Under the pieces are notes generated by a model, which made no database searches, was not told the origin of the DNA, and worked only from the letters and a program-made list of their open reading frames with translations. From contig NZ_AWXB01000065.1 in NCBI RefSeq assembly GCF_000478985.1, positions 1 through 64,000 of the forward strand: a DNA stretch of 64,000 nucleotides, written 5' to 3'. Origin of the DNA: Peptoniphilus sp. BV3C26. GTDB lineage: Bacteria > Bacillota > Clostridia > Tissierellales > Peptoniphilaceae. Within the stretch, counting starts at the first letter, position 1. Every line of letters begins with the position of its first letter. Position numbers and translations under genes: made by a program. Below, in pieces: positions 19,944-29,299 of this stretch.

Positions 19944-21309
19944 AATAGGTAACTTTATTTGTTTTCCAAGTATCTTTTTTATAAAAATATAAAATAATTA
20001 TTAAAAAAGTTAAATCATATAAGGGATAGGAAAAAGTTATAAATTTAAATGGTAAATTTAATCCATAGGTTACGAAAGCCGCAAATGGAAGTTGAATTAA
20101 CCACTGAGGTACAAGGGTTGCTATTAAAAGAGGTTTAGTATAACCAGATCCCATAAAAGCAACACTCTTGCCCAAAGAGTATGCCTCAAGAGGAAGACTT
20201 ATACTTACATAAGGGGCGATAGAAACTCCTATATTTAAAATATTTTGATCATGACTGAAAAGCATAAATGCTTGCTTTGAAAAAATTATAAATAAAAAAG
20301 TAAAAACAGACATAATATAAGCATTTAACCTTGCAGAAATATCAGCGGCTCTTTTAGCATAATCAATATTTTTTTCTCCGATTAAATGTCCTACAACAAC
20401 ACTGCCTCCCATCATAAATCCTTCAAGGGGCATAAAGGCAAACATCATAAGTTTTGATATAATTCCTATAACTGTTATTTCGGCATCTCCGTAGTGGGCT
20501 ATAAATTTCATTAATACAGCCAAAAATAAGCTTCTTGTGAAGTTTTCTACTGCACTGGGAAATCCTATAGTTAAAAGTTTTTTATCAATATCTCTATTCA
20601 TTTTTAAAAGTCCTTTTAAAGATACTTTTATATTATTTTTATTGCTATAAAGAAAATATCCTCCAATAATAACAGTTAAAATTGTAGATAATACTGTGGC
20701 AAGAGCAGCTCCGAATACACCTAAATTAAAACCTTTAATTCCAATGAAGGGGACTTTTTCAAACATAAGAATAGGATCCAATATAATATTAAAAATAGTT
20801 GCTATAGTCATTATTTGCATTGGAGTTTTTGAATCTCCATGGCATCTGAAAATAGTATTTATAGAATAAGATGCAAACATAAAAGGAATGAAAAAAATCC
20901 TTAAATAACCATAATCCATTGCGCACTTAATTGTATCAGGGTTTTTAGAATACAATCCGAGAATTGGTTTTAAAAAAATAAAAAGCAGAAATCCTGATAA
21001 AATTCCCATAATCATTTTGAAACTTATGGTTTGTTCGGAAACAATTCTTGTTCTATCATAATCTTTTTTACCGTGATATTGTGAAATTAAAGAAACGCTG
21101 CTTGCACCAATAAGTTCGTTAAAAAAGGTGAATAGCCAAAATACCGTAGTAAATATTGTAACTCCCGCAAGGGCTGTTTTTGAAATTTTTCCTATCCAAA
21201 TCATATCAACAAGATCATAGAGAGTTTCAAGTAAAAATGAAATCATTGAAGGATAAGCGAGATTCCATATATTTTTTGTCAATTTTTTATCAATTTTTTT
21301 ATAATCCAT
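19942..21309 (-). CDS. MATE-family multidrug/cation exporter
   Basis: A 455-residue integral membrane protein with about twelve hydrophobic helices in two similar halves, as in MATE exporters (for example MSFLLETLYDLVDMIWIGK near the N-terminus, and its counterpart SAVENFTRSLFLAVLMKF in the second half). These exporters move cationic drugs or metabolites out with Na+ or H+. It stands alone, divergent from the two-component genes and convergent with guaB. The substrate cannot be inferred. Confidence 0.9.
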   Translation of the reverse strand: MDYKKIDKKLTKNIWNLAYPSMISFLLETLYDLVDMIWIGKISKTALAGVTIFTTVFWLFTFFNELIGASSVSLISQYHGKKDYDRTRIVSEQTISFKMIMGILSGFLLFIFLKPILGLYSKNPDTIKCAMDYGYLRIFFIPFMFASYSINTIFRCHGDSKTPMQIMTIATIFNIILDPILMFEKVPFIGIKGFNLGVFGAALATVLSTILTVIIGGYFLYSNKNNIKVSLKGLLKMNRDIDKKLLTIGFPSAVENFTRSLFLAVLMKFIAHYGDAEITVIGIISKLMMFAFMPLEGFMMGGSVVVGHLIGEKNIDYAKRAADISARLNAYIMSVFTFLFIIFSKQAFMLFSHDQNILNIGVSIAPYVSISLPLEAYSLGKSVAFMGSGYTKPLLIATLVPQWLIQLPFAAFVTYGLNLPFKFITFSYPLYDLTFLIIILYFYKKDTWKTNKVTY

Positions 21310-21370
21310 GAATTTATAATACTTTAATAAAAATTTAATTTCAACAAATAAGTTAAATCAATACAAATGT

Positions 21371-21399
21371 TTGAGTTTTTAATTTTATTTCTCTATAAT
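21371..21399 (+). promoter_or_regulatory. Sigma-A promoter for the two-component operon
   Basis: The -35 box TTGAGT (21371-21376) and a perfect -10 box TATAAT (21394-21399) are separated by 17 bases. The response regulator ATG lies 20 bases downstream, after an AAGAGGGTG site. Confidence 0.75.
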
Positions 21400-21418
21400 T
21401 AATGAAGAGGGTGATATT

Positions 21419-22111
21419 ATGAAAACAAAAATTTTACTTGTAGAAGATGAAGAATCAATAAGGAAATTTGTAAAAATAAATCTTGAAAGAGAAGGCTATA
21501 ATGTTTATGAAGCTGAATCCGGAGAAATTGGAATTGAAATAGCAAGAAGAGAAAATCCTCAAATTGTTGTTCTTGATGTAATGTTACCTGGAATTGACGG
21601 CTTTGAGGTTTGCAATACTTTAAGAAAAGAATTTCCGGATTTAGGAATTATTATGCTTACTGCAAAGGCAGAGGATTATGATAAAATTATGGGCTTACAA
21701 TATGGAACTGATGATTATATGACAAAGCCATTTAATCCTACAGAACTTACTTTAAGAATAAAATCCTTGGAACGTCGTGTAAACCCTGATGAAACTGCAA
21801 ATTCAAAAATCATTTATGATCATCCTTTTAAAATGGATGTATATTCAAGAAAATTTTATAAAGAAGATAAAGAAATAGAGTTAACCCCAACAGAATTTCA
21901 AATTGTTAAAAATTTTATGGAGTATCCAGGACGTGCAATGAAAAGAAATGAAATTTTAAATATGGTTTGGGGAGATGATTTTGTTGGAGACTCTAAAATA
22001 GTAGATGTAAATATAAGAAGATTAAGGTCAAAAATAGAAGAAAATCCAGCAAAACCAAAATATATAGAAACCGTTTGGGGACTTGGATACAGATGGAAAA
22101 ATGAGGAATGA
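21419..22111 (+). CDS. OmpR/PhoB-family response regulator
   Basis: The receiver domain has the phospho-acceptor D53 (VLDVMLPGID), acidic residues EDE at 9-11 and the conserved lysine in MTKPF. The C-terminal winged helix has ELTPTEFQIVKNFM and VDVNIRRLRSKIEE. The histidine kinase starts within the stop codon, so the two proteins are made together. Its targets are unknown; the lipoprotein and membrane protein downstream are likely part of the same transcript. Confidence 0.94.
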   Translation: MKTKILLVEDEESIRKFVKINLEREGYNVYEAESGEIGIEIARRENPQIVVLDVMLPGIDGFEVCNTLRKEFPDLGIIMLTAKAEDYDKIMGLQYGTDDYMTKPFNPTELTLRIKSLERRVNPDETANSKIIYDHPFKMDVYSRKFYKEDKEIELTPTEFQIVKNFMEYPGRAMKRNEILNMVWGDDFVGDSKIVDVNIRRLRSKIEENPAKPKYIETVWGLGYRWKNEE

Positions 22112-23514
22112 AAAAAAGTTTAGGAAAAAGAATAACTCAATCATTTTTACTTATACTAATTACAATTATAATTATAACTGATGCCTTGCTTATATTTGGC
22201 ATAAGAGAGTTTTATTATAAATCTATTGAAAATACTTTAATTAATAGAATCAAAATAAGCATGGATTTTTTCTATAAAAATTATTCTGATAAAAGCCTTT
22301 TAGAAATAGTTACTGAAGAAGGCGAATTAACTATTTATGAAAATGATTCTGAAGTTCAGATAATTGATGAAAATGGAAGACTTTTATATGACACAATAGG
22401 GGTAATATCTAACGAAAAAATTTCAACTCCCGATATACGAAATGCGAAAAATGAAAGCATAGGAACTTGGATTGGAAAGTCCAATTCAACAAATGAAATG
22501 GTAATAGCAGTTACAAGTGCAATTTATAAAGGAGATAAAATAAACGGGTATATTCGTCATTTAGCATCTTTGGAAATTGCCAATAAGGCTATAGTAAGAT
22601 GCCTTTTTATCATAATAGCCGTAAGTGCTCTTATTGTTATTATAGCCGGTCTTTTCAGTTTGATTTTTAGCAAATCAATAACTAATTCGATTAATGAAGT
22701 AACTGCAGTAGCAAATAAACTGACGGACGGTCAGTATAAATCAAGGGCAAATATTCATACTAATGATGAATTGGAAGAACTTTCAAACTCCATAAATAAA
22801 TTAGGAGAAGAAATTGTAAACAAGGATAAAATTAAAAATGATTTTATTTCTTCAATTTCTCATGAGCTTAGAACTCCATTAACATCCATAAAAGGATGGG
22901 CTGTAGTTTTAAAAGATTCAGACCCATTAAATAAGGAACTAATTTATGATGGACTTAATATTATCGAGAAAGAATCTGATAGGCTTTCAAAGATGGTTGA
23001 AGAGCTTTTAGATTTTTCAAGATATATTTCAGGAAGAATAAAGCTTGAAAAAGAACCTTTTAATATAAGTCAAACTTGTATAGAAGTTCAAAAACAAATG
23101 GGAATAAGAGCAGAACTTAATAAAATTGAATTTATAAGTGATTTATATAGCGAACCTGTTCTTACAATAGGTGATGAAAATAGAATCAGACAAATAATAA
23201 TAAATTTAATTGACAATGCCATAAAATTTACCTCAGAAAATGGCTGGGTAAAGTTGGAAACAAAACTTGAAGAAGATAATTTTTTAATTTCAGTTTCAGA
23301 TAATGGTTTAGGAATGTCAAAAGAAGAGTTGCTACATGTAAAAGAAAAGTTTTATAAAGGAAAACATTCTAAATCCCATAGCGGATTAGGTCTCTCCATA
23401 TCAGATGAAATTGCAAAACTACATGGTGGAAAACTGGAGATCTTTTCCGAATTAAATCTTGGTACGGTAGTAAAGGTAACGATTCCAATAATTAAAGAAG
23501 GACAGACAATATGA
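22108..23514 (+). CDS. Sensor histidine kinase
   Basis: Two membrane helices (about 12-35 and 165-187) flank an extracellular sensor region; a HAMP domain follows, then the HisKA box SSISHELRTPLTSIKGW with its phospho-histidine, and the HATPase domain with NLIDNAIKFT, SDNGLGM and GLGLSI. The length is 468. It overlaps the response regulator and the following lipoprotein gene by four bases each. The signal is unknown. Confidence 0.94.
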   Translation: MKKSLGKRITQSFLLILITIIIITDALLIFGIREFYYKSIENTLINRIKISMDFFYKNYSDKSLLEIVTEEGELTIYENDSEVQIIDENGRLLYDTIGVISNEKISTPDIRNAKNESIGTWIGKSNSTNEMVIAVTSAIYKGDKINGYIRHLASLEIANKAIVRCLFIIIAVSALIVIIAGLFSLIFSKSITNSINEVTAVANKLTDGQYKSRANIHTNDELEELSNSINKLGEEIVNKDKIKNDFISSISHELRTPLTSIKGWAVVLKDSDPLNKELIYDGLNIIEKESDRLSKMVEELLDFSRYISGRIKLEKEPFNISQTCIEVQKQMGIRAELNKIEFISDLYSEPVLTIGDENRIRQIIINLIDNAIKFTSENGWVKLETKLEEDNFLISVSDNGLGMSKEELLHVKEKFYKGKHSKSHSGLGLSISDEIAKLHGGKLEIFSELNLGTVVKVTIPIIKEGQTI

Positions 23515-24905
23515 AAAAATTTATTTTAATTATACTTTCATTTTTTATTCTTACATCTTGTTCTTTCATGGAAGAAACTTCGAATAAAATAGTTCCACCC
23601 ACTTTAACCGAATCTCCAATTAAGGGAAAGTGGACAATTTCTAAAATTATTTTTGGAAATGATAAATTGGAAGATAGCTTCGGAATTAAAAATTATATAG
23701 GAAAAGAAAGTGCCTTTACTGTATCTGGTGCTGTAATAGGGGATTATTATATAAAAGACCCAACTTATAAAACAAGTTTAGTTAAATCTAACAAATTTTT
23801 AAATAGTAAATATAATCTCGATGCAGAAAAACTTGGTATCAAAGAAGATATGGTAAATATAATTGATGTCTATGAAAAAAATGAGCTTTTTTGTGAAATC
23901 TTGTATGAAAATTCTGAAAATGTTTATCTTATTTTTAATGGTATGGGAAATACATTTTTAAAACTTTCTTTAGTCAAAGATGATATTTCAGAAGAAGATT
24001 TTCAAAAAATAGTTGCATTACTTGGAGGGTCTGAGACAGCTAAAGAAAGTAAAGAATCTCAAAATGGATTTTTACTTGGATTAAAAGTTGATGAAAATCA
24101 ATATAAAACCCTTTATTTTAATATTCAAGGAAATAAATTACAGTCGGTAGATAGTCTTAATTATTTAATTTTTCCGAAAAATAATGAATTTTTAAAACTT
24201 AAAATAGAAAATGAAGATGGAAATGATATATTAAAATTTATTTCAAATGAAACCAATGAAGCAATTTATAAAGATAATAATAAATCAAGTTCAAAAGAAT
24301 TATCTTTTATTACCGGAGATTATTTTTCATATGAAAGTCTTGATAAAGATAAAAATAAAAAATTTTCAACTTTTAAATTTGAAAATGTTGGAAATCTTAC
24401 TAAAATAGATTTAGATGATATTGCAAAAAACGGGCTTAAGATTTTTAAAGATCATTTAAAAACAATTGAAAGAGAAGATATTAAAGCTACAATTGATATT
24501 GCAAATATTGCATTAAAAAGAGATAATGGATATTGGAAATTGTTCGGAAGAATAAATTTTGACGAATCCGAAAAGTATGTTGATTTTGATGTAAATACTA
24601 TTTTACCGAAAAATATTATAAAACATGAAGTTTTATCTATTCCAATGATAAGTATTAAAAACAGTTTACCAAATGTTAAAGATGCCTTCACATCTCCTAA
24701 CAATAAAATTTTAATTACCTTGGAAAATAATTTCATAAAAGCTTATAATATTGAAAAGGGCAAGATAAATATCAAGCCTATATATTCCCTGGAAATTAAA
24801 AATGGAAGAGTTGTAATGACTGAGTGGAGTATTGGAAACTACACAAATATTTGGGAAAAATATATTAAATCTTTGGGAGGAAACCATGAGCAAATTAGTC
24901 ACTGA
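23511..24905 (+). CDS. Putative lipoprotein of unknown function, in the two-component operon
   Basis: A signal peptide with lipobox LTSC and the lipidated cysteine at residue 17 is followed by about 445 residues rich in beta-strand-like, charged segments. I do not recognise a family. It overlaps the histidine kinase by four bases and its end overlaps the next small gene, so the four genes form one unit. A role as an accessory envelope sensor or as an output of the kinase is only a guess from position. Confidence 0.75.
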   Translation: MKKFILIILSFFILTSCSFMEETSNKIVPPTLTESPIKGKWTISKIIFGNDKLEDSFGIKNYIGKESAFTVSGAVIGDYYIKDPTYKTSLVKSNKFLNSKYNLDAEKLGIKEDMVNIIDVYEKNELFCEILYENSENVYLIFNGMGNTFLKLSLVKDDISEEDFQKIVALLGGSETAKESKESQNGFLLGLKVDENQYKTLYFNIQGNKLQSVDSLNYLIFPKNNEFLKLKIENEDGNDILKFISNETNEAIYKDNNKSSSKELSFITGDYFSYESLDKDKNKKFSTFKFENVGNLTKIDLDDIAKNGLKIFKDHLKTIEREDIKATIDIANIALKRDNGYWKLFGRINFDESEKYVDFDVNTILPKNIIKHEVLSIPMISIKNSLPNVKDAFTSPNNKILITLENNFIKAYNIEKGKINIKPIYSLEIKNGRVVMTEWSIGNYTNIWEKYIKSLGGNHEQISH

Positions 24906-25197
24906 GCTAATTGATATATTAAAAAATAATTCAGAATATATGACCATAGCACTTTTAATAATAGTTGCAGCTATTATAATAACTCTTGTAATAAATTTTA
25001 TTGCAAGAAAACTAAAATTTGTAAAATATCTTCCAGGTCTTGTTTTTACATTTATTGGACTTTTTTCTATTTTTTCAGTTATGGGAAGGCTTTTTGAATC
25101 AAATAGCTTAAATAATATTTTAATTTTTATTATATTTATTTCTGCCGGAATAGTGTCTTTATTATTGGCTCTTATTTTAGGTATATTAAGTAATTAG
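24886..25197 (+). CDS. Small membrane protein of unknown function
   Basis: A 103-residue protein with three hydrophobic helices (roughly residues 18-36, 45-64 and 73-99) separated by short charged loops. GGGAGG at 24875-24880 serves the ATG at 24886, and the gene overlaps the 3' end of the lipoprotein gene. No family recognised. An upstream in-frame ATG at 24832 lacks a site. A hairpin terminator follows directly. Confidence 0.7.
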   Translation: MSKLVTELIDILKNNSEYMTIALLIIVAAIIITLVINFIARKLKFVKYLPGLVFTFIGLFSIFSVMGRLFESNSLNNILIFIIFISAGIVSLLLALILGILSN

Positions 25198-25229
25198 CAC
25201 GTGAATTTACGTGCTAATTTTATTTTTTC
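25193..25229. terminator. Terminator hairpin shared by convergent genes
   Basis: A 10-bp perfect stem, ATTAGCACGT (25193-25202) with ACGTGCTAAT (25209-25218), closes a six-base loop and is followed by a T-rich stretch on the + strand. It overlaps the stop codons of the + strand membrane protein and the - strand GIY-YIG gene. Confidence 0.75.
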
Positions 25230-25451
25230 ATCTCTTTTTAAATTTTTAATGGCGATTTCTCTTTTTAAAGCTTGAGACCTATCAAGACATTTTTCAAAAT
25301 AAATTAATTTTACAGGAGTTCTTGATCTTGTGTATTTTGCACCTTTTTTTAGATTATGCATTTTCATTCTTTTTTCTAAATCATTTGTAATGCCTGTATA
25401 GATTGAATCATCACTGCATCTTACCATGTAGACAAAATAATTATTCATCAA
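25194..25451 (-). CDS. GIY-YIG nuclease-superfamily protein (UPF0213/YhbQ-like)
   Basis: An 85-residue, single-domain GIY-YIG protein: FVYMVRCSDDSIYTGITND gives the YVYMV...YTGIT form of the motif, with the conserved arginine in EKRMKMHN and the KGAKYTRSR segment that defines the YhbQ/YazA group. These small proteins are presumed nucleases; their cellular role is not settled. The start overlaps the recX stop. Confidence 0.9.
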   Translation of the reverse strand: MMNNYFVYMVRCSDDSIYTGITNDLEKRMKMHNLKKGAKYTRSRTPVKLIYFEKCLDRSQALKREIAIKNLKRDEKIKLARKFTC

Positions 25452-26052
25452 AATCTTCCCTTAAAACTTTTTTTATTAAATCTATATCAAATCCTTTATT
25501 AAACATAGAATTTACTAGCTTGTAGTAGTAATTTTTGTCAGTACTTTTCAAAGTCTTTTTCTTTACAGCTATGGATTTTCTTAAATTTTCTATTTCAACA
25601 TCTTCAGATAATTCCATAAGGGCAATATCTATAAATTTTTCTGGGATTTGTTTTTCCCTTAATTTAAAAATAATTTTATTTTTTCCATATTTATAAATAT
25701 TTTGTCTATCCAAGCTGTAAGCTCTTGCGTAATCCAAGTCGTCCAAATATTTTATGGAGTATAAATAATCTATAACTTGGTCTATTATATTTTCTTCAAA
25801 ATCTTTAGTTTTCAAGTAGAAGCGAACCTGATATTCTGATTTCATGTTTTTTAAATATCTAAGAGCAAGATTTTTTGCAGTATCATACTGATCAAAATAT
25901 TTAAATTCTTCTGTCATATCTCTGTCTAATTCTTTTCCCACATAGAGATTAAATTTAATTAAAGTTCCCTGTCTTACTTCTATATTTTTATTTTCAAAAT
26001 AAACTGTATATAATTTTTCTTTTTTATCATAATCAATTTTTTTAATAATCAT
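25441..26052 (-). CDS. recX: Regulatory protein RecX
   Basis: RecX binds RecA filaments and modulates recombination. The protein (203 residues) shows the repeated three-helix units of the family: RYLKNMKSEYQVRFYLKTKDF, YLDDLDYARAYSLDR and KYGKNKIIFKLREKQIPEKFI (quoted in part). The N-terminal beta segment of Gram-positive RecX is present. recA is not in the window. Confidence 0.88.
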   Translation of the reverse strand: MIIKKIDYDKKEKLYTVYFENKNIEVRQGTLIKFNLYVGKELDRDMTEEFKYFDQYDTAKNLALRYLKNMKSEYQVRFYLKTKDFEENIIDQVIDYLYSIKYLDDLDYARAYSLDRQNIYKYGKNKIIFKLREKQIPEKFIDIALMELSEDVEIENLRKSIAVKKKTLKSTDKNYYYKLVNSMFNKGFDIDLIKKVLREDFDE

Positions 26053-26158
26053 TTTTTACCTCATAGATAGTTTAGCATAAGTTCCATAAAGTAGTAAAAC
26101 TCTATACCAATTTTAAGTTTTGTGATAATATATGAATAGTAATTTTAAGGGGTGTTAA

Positions 26159-26599
26159 ATGTTTGAGATAGTTTCACAAGTACTAAAATATGTATTCATA
26201 CTTATAATTTATCTTTTTATTTTTAGTATTATAAGGCTTATGTACTTGGACATTAAGTCTATGGGCTCAAAGGGAGCTAATATAGATTCCGCTTATTTAA
26301 AAGTTGTAAACAGATTGGATTCTTTAGATTTCAAAATGCAAGAATATTATGTCCTAAATAAAAAATTGACAATGGGAAGATCATCTAAAAATACAATTTG
26401 CATTAAAGATAAATTTGTAAGTAAATTTCATCTTCAAATTTTCGAGGATAAGGGTTCTTATTTTATAGAAGATTTAAATTCTGCAAATGGAACTTTTTTA
26501 AATGGCGAAAAAATTGAAGATATAATCGAACTTCAAAATGGAGATAAAATCGGAATAGGTTTAATCCAATTTATTTATGTAGATACTAGGGGGCAGTAG
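26159..26599 (+). CDS. Membrane-anchored FHA-domain protein
   Basis: One N-terminal membrane helix (about residues 7-28) is followed by a forkhead-associated domain: MGRSSKNTICI, SKFHLQIF and LNSANGTFLNGEKI hold the phosphothreonine-binding residues (G-R-S, S-x-x-H, N-G-T). It lies just before a FtsW/RodA gene and a penicillin-binding protein gene, an order seen in other Gram-positives where FHA proteins link Ser/Thr kinase signalling to wall growth. The kinase itself is not in the window. Confidence 0.9.
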   Translation: MFEIVSQVLKYVFILIIYLFIFSIIRLMYLDIKSMGSKGANIDSAYLKVVNRLDSLDFKMQEYYVLNKKLTMGRSSKNTICIKDKFVSKFHLQIFEDKGSYFIEDLNSANGTFLNGEKIEDIIELQNGDKIGIGLIQFIYVDTRGQ

Positions 26600-26605
26600 A
26601 TCTGA

Positions 26606-27859
26606 ATGTTAAATTATATTACTAAATTTAGAAGGCCTCGAGATCTTTTACTTATTTTTGAACTTTTAGCCTTTTTATTATTGTTTTTTAAGAACAATAA
26701 ACATGTAGACACTTATATTTGTATACTTTTTCTTGGCCTCGTCTTAATTATATACATTTCAAATTTTATTCTTGGAAAAATATCTTCTGGAGATAATTAT
26801 ATATTTTTAATTGTTTCCATGCTTCTTTCTCTTGGACTTGTTACTATTTATAGGATAAATCCGTCTTTGGGTCTTTTACAACTTGTATGGATTTTAGTTG
26901 GACTCACAGCTTTTTATGTTACCTATTTTTGTCTTAGAGCTTTTAAGAATTTAGATGACTACACAAAGCTATATGCTATAGGAATTTTTATATTACTTAT
27001 TTCAACTTTAGTTTATAGCCTTATTTTTAAAAGAGGTAGAGAAAAGGGAGCATATAACTGGATAAGATTTGGAAGTTTTTCAATTCAACCATCGGAATTT
27101 GCAAAAATTTTGATGATGTTTTTACTTGCAAGTTACTATACTAAATTCAGATATTCCAACAATCTTAAAAAATTTAAAAACCCTCCTTTACTTCTTATGT
27201 TTGTCACTTATTTGTTTATAGGAGTTTTATTTATTGAAAGAGATTTAGGTATGAGTGTTGTGTTTTTAACTATTTATACTGTAACTCTTTTTATTTATGA
27301 AGATAATAAAAATATGTTTTTTATAAATTTGTTTTTAATTTTACTTGGAGCCACTATAGGATATTTGAAATTTTCCCATGTAAGATTAAGGGTTTCTGTT
27401 TGGTTAGATCCTTGGACCGATCCTTATAATGATGCAAGACAAATTGTTCAATCTCTATTTGCTATAGCAGAAGGAGGGTTTTTCGGATCAGGAATAGGAA
27501 GAGGATATCCTGAGCTTGTTCCTGTGCCCGTAAGTGATGCAATTTTTCCTGTAATTTGTGAAGAAATGGGAATTTTTATAGGTATAGGGATAATAATGCT
27601 AAATATGCTTTTGACTTATAGGGGAATGAAAATCGCCCTTAATCAAGAGTATTTGTTTTATAGAATCTTAGCAATTTGCGTTGCTTGCCTTTTTGGAATT
27701 CAAAGTTTTTTAAATATAGGCGGTTTTATTAAATTTATTCCAATGACTGGTATAACTTTACCATTTGTTTCCTATGGTGGTTCATCTATGGTTACAAGTT
27801 TTATTTCTCTTGGAATTTTACAAGTGGCAAGTGAAGATTTAACTTATAAATATGAGTGA
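26606..27859 (+). CDS. FtsW/RodA/SpoVE-family peptidoglycan glycosyltransferase
   Basis: A SEDS protein of 417 residues with about ten membrane helices. Signature segments are FSIQPSEFAKI, the loop with FIERDLGMSVVF, and the C-terminal FVSYGGSSMVTSFISLG. SEDS proteins polymerise glycan strands together with a class B penicillin-binding protein, which is the next gene. RodA versus FtsW cannot be decided; pairing with a short PBP suggests an elongation-type or alternative complex. Confidence 0.92.
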   Translation: MLNYITKFRRPRDLLLIFELLAFLLLFFKNNKHVDTYICILFLGLVLIIYISNFILGKISSGDNYIFLIVSMLLSLGLVTIYRINPSLGLLQLVWILVGLTAFYVTYFCLRAFKNLDDYTKLYAIGIFILLISTLVYSLIFKRGREKGAYNWIRFGSFSIQPSEFAKILMMFLLASYYTKFRYSNNLKKFKNPPLLLMFVTYLFIGVLFIERDLGMSVVFLTIYTVTLFIYEDNKNMFFINLFLILLGATIGYLKFSHVRLRVSVWLDPWTDPYNDARQIVQSLFAIAEGGFFGSGIGRGYPELVPVPVSDAIFPVICEEMGIFIGIGIIMLNMLLTYRGMKIALNQEYLFYRILAICVACLFGIQSFLNIGGFIKFIPMTGITLPFVSYGGSSMVTSFISLGILQVASEDLTYKYE

Positions 27860-27864
27860 GGAAA

Positions 27865-29289
27865 ATGTTAAAAGATAAAAATAAAATTATAATTGTTTTA
27901 GTAGGCCTTATTTGCATGTTTTTATCTCTAATTGTTTATTTGAGTTATTTTACTGTATTTAAAGCTCAAAAAATTATTGATAACCCTGCAAATAGGAGAG
28001 AAACTATTGATGAAAATAAAATATTACGTGGATCAATTTTGGATTCAAAGGGAAATATCCTTGCTTATTCAGATGGAAAAGAGGGTAAGTATCAAAGACA
28101 CTATAACTATCCAATAACTTATTCACACATAATTGGCTACTCTGATAAAATCATGGGAAAGACAGGGATTGAAAAGAGTTATGATAAATATCTATTAGGA
28201 AGAGAAAGCTCAAAAGCTTTAAAAAGTTTAAAATCTTTTTTCAACCCTGATATTCAATTAAATATAGGGAATAATGTTGTGCTGACTACAAATTCAGACA
28301 TTCAGCAAAAAGCAAGAGATTTACTAAATGAAACTGGAGCTGCTGGTGCTCTTGTTGCTATAAGACCTAATACTGGAGAAATATTAGCTATGGTATCTTT
28401 GCCTGATTTTAATTCTCAATCAATTGCTCAGGATAATAAGGCTCTTATAGAACAAAATAGGGGAGCTCAATATAATAGGGCTCTTTGGACAAAATATCCA
28501 CCTGGTTCAACTTTTAAGGTGATAACTGCTGCATCAATTATAGAAAATAAATTAGATCAAAATTACAAAGATGAAGGTACGCAAGAAATTGATGGTAGAG
28601 TTTATACAAATGCCGGTGGAAAAGATAATGCTTACGGAAATGTAAATTTAAAAACTGCTTTAGTAAATTCTATAAATACTTATTTTGTTAAAAAATCTGT
28701 TGATTTGGGGTCTGAACATCTTGGAAAAAGTGCAGATAAATTTATGTTTAATCAAAATTTTAAATTTGATTTACCATTTCATGAATCTATTTTTGATTAT
28801 AATAATATATCTAAAACGGACCTTGCTTCTTCAGGAATAGGGCAGGGAAATGTTCAAGCTACTCCGCTTGAAATGTGTATGGTTGCGGCCGGAATAGCAA
28901 ATAACGGAAATATTATGAAGCCCTATTTAGTTTCTCAAGTTAATACATCTGATGGTGAAAATTTATTAAATGCAGAACCTAAAGTTTTATCTTCAGCAAT
29001 TTCTGAAGATACAGCAAACGAATTAAAAGAATATATGTTAAGTGTTGTAAGCAATGGGACAGGTTCTGCCGCTTATAGAAGAGGATATAAAATTGCAGGT
29101 AAAACTGGTACTGCACAAAAATCTACAGAAGGAACTGAAAATTATGCCTGGTTTATAGGATTTGCTCCTGCAAAAAATCCTAAAATAGCAGTAGCTGTTG
29201 TTTTAGAAGATGTAGAAGACCATGGTGGAAAAATAGCAGCCCCAATTGCAGGAACTATTATGAAGTATGCATTGGATTTGGGAGTGTAA
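27865..29289 (+). CDS. Penicillin-binding protein (transpeptidase, PbpA-like)
   Basis: A membrane-anchored transpeptidase: one N-terminal helix, a short non-catalytic part, and the transpeptidase domain with the active serine in PPGSTFKVITAA, the second motif SIN (VNSINTYF) and KTGTAQK. At about 474 residues it is small, like PbpA of Actinobacteria, which also sits in an FHA-SEDS-PBP order. GAGG precedes ATG 27865; an in-frame GTG at 27856 overlaps the previous stop and is a less likely start. Confidence 0.92.
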   Translation: MLKDKNKIIIVLVGLICMFLSLIVYLSYFTVFKAQKIIDNPANRRETIDENKILRGSILDSKGNILAYSDGKEGKYQRHYNYPITYSHIIGYSDKIMGKTGIEKSYDKYLLGRESSKALKSLKSFFNPDIQLNIGNNVVLTTNSDIQQKARDLLNETGAAGALVAIRPNTGEILAMVSLPDFNSQSIAQDNKALIEQNRGAQYNRALWTKYPPGSTFKVITAASIIENKLDQNYKDEGTQEIDGRVYTNAGGKDNAYGNVNLKTALVNSINTYFVKKSVDLGSEHLGKSADKFMFNQNFKFDLPFHESIFDYNNISKTDLASSGIGQGNVQATPLEMCMVAAGIANNGNIMKPYLVSQVNTSDGENLLNAEPKVLSSAISEDTANELKEYMLSVVSNGTGSAAYRRGYKIAGKTGTAQKSTEGTENYAWFIGFAPAKNPKIAVAVVLEDVEDHGGKIAAPIAGTIMKYALDLGV

Positions 29290-29299
29290 TTAAAAATTT

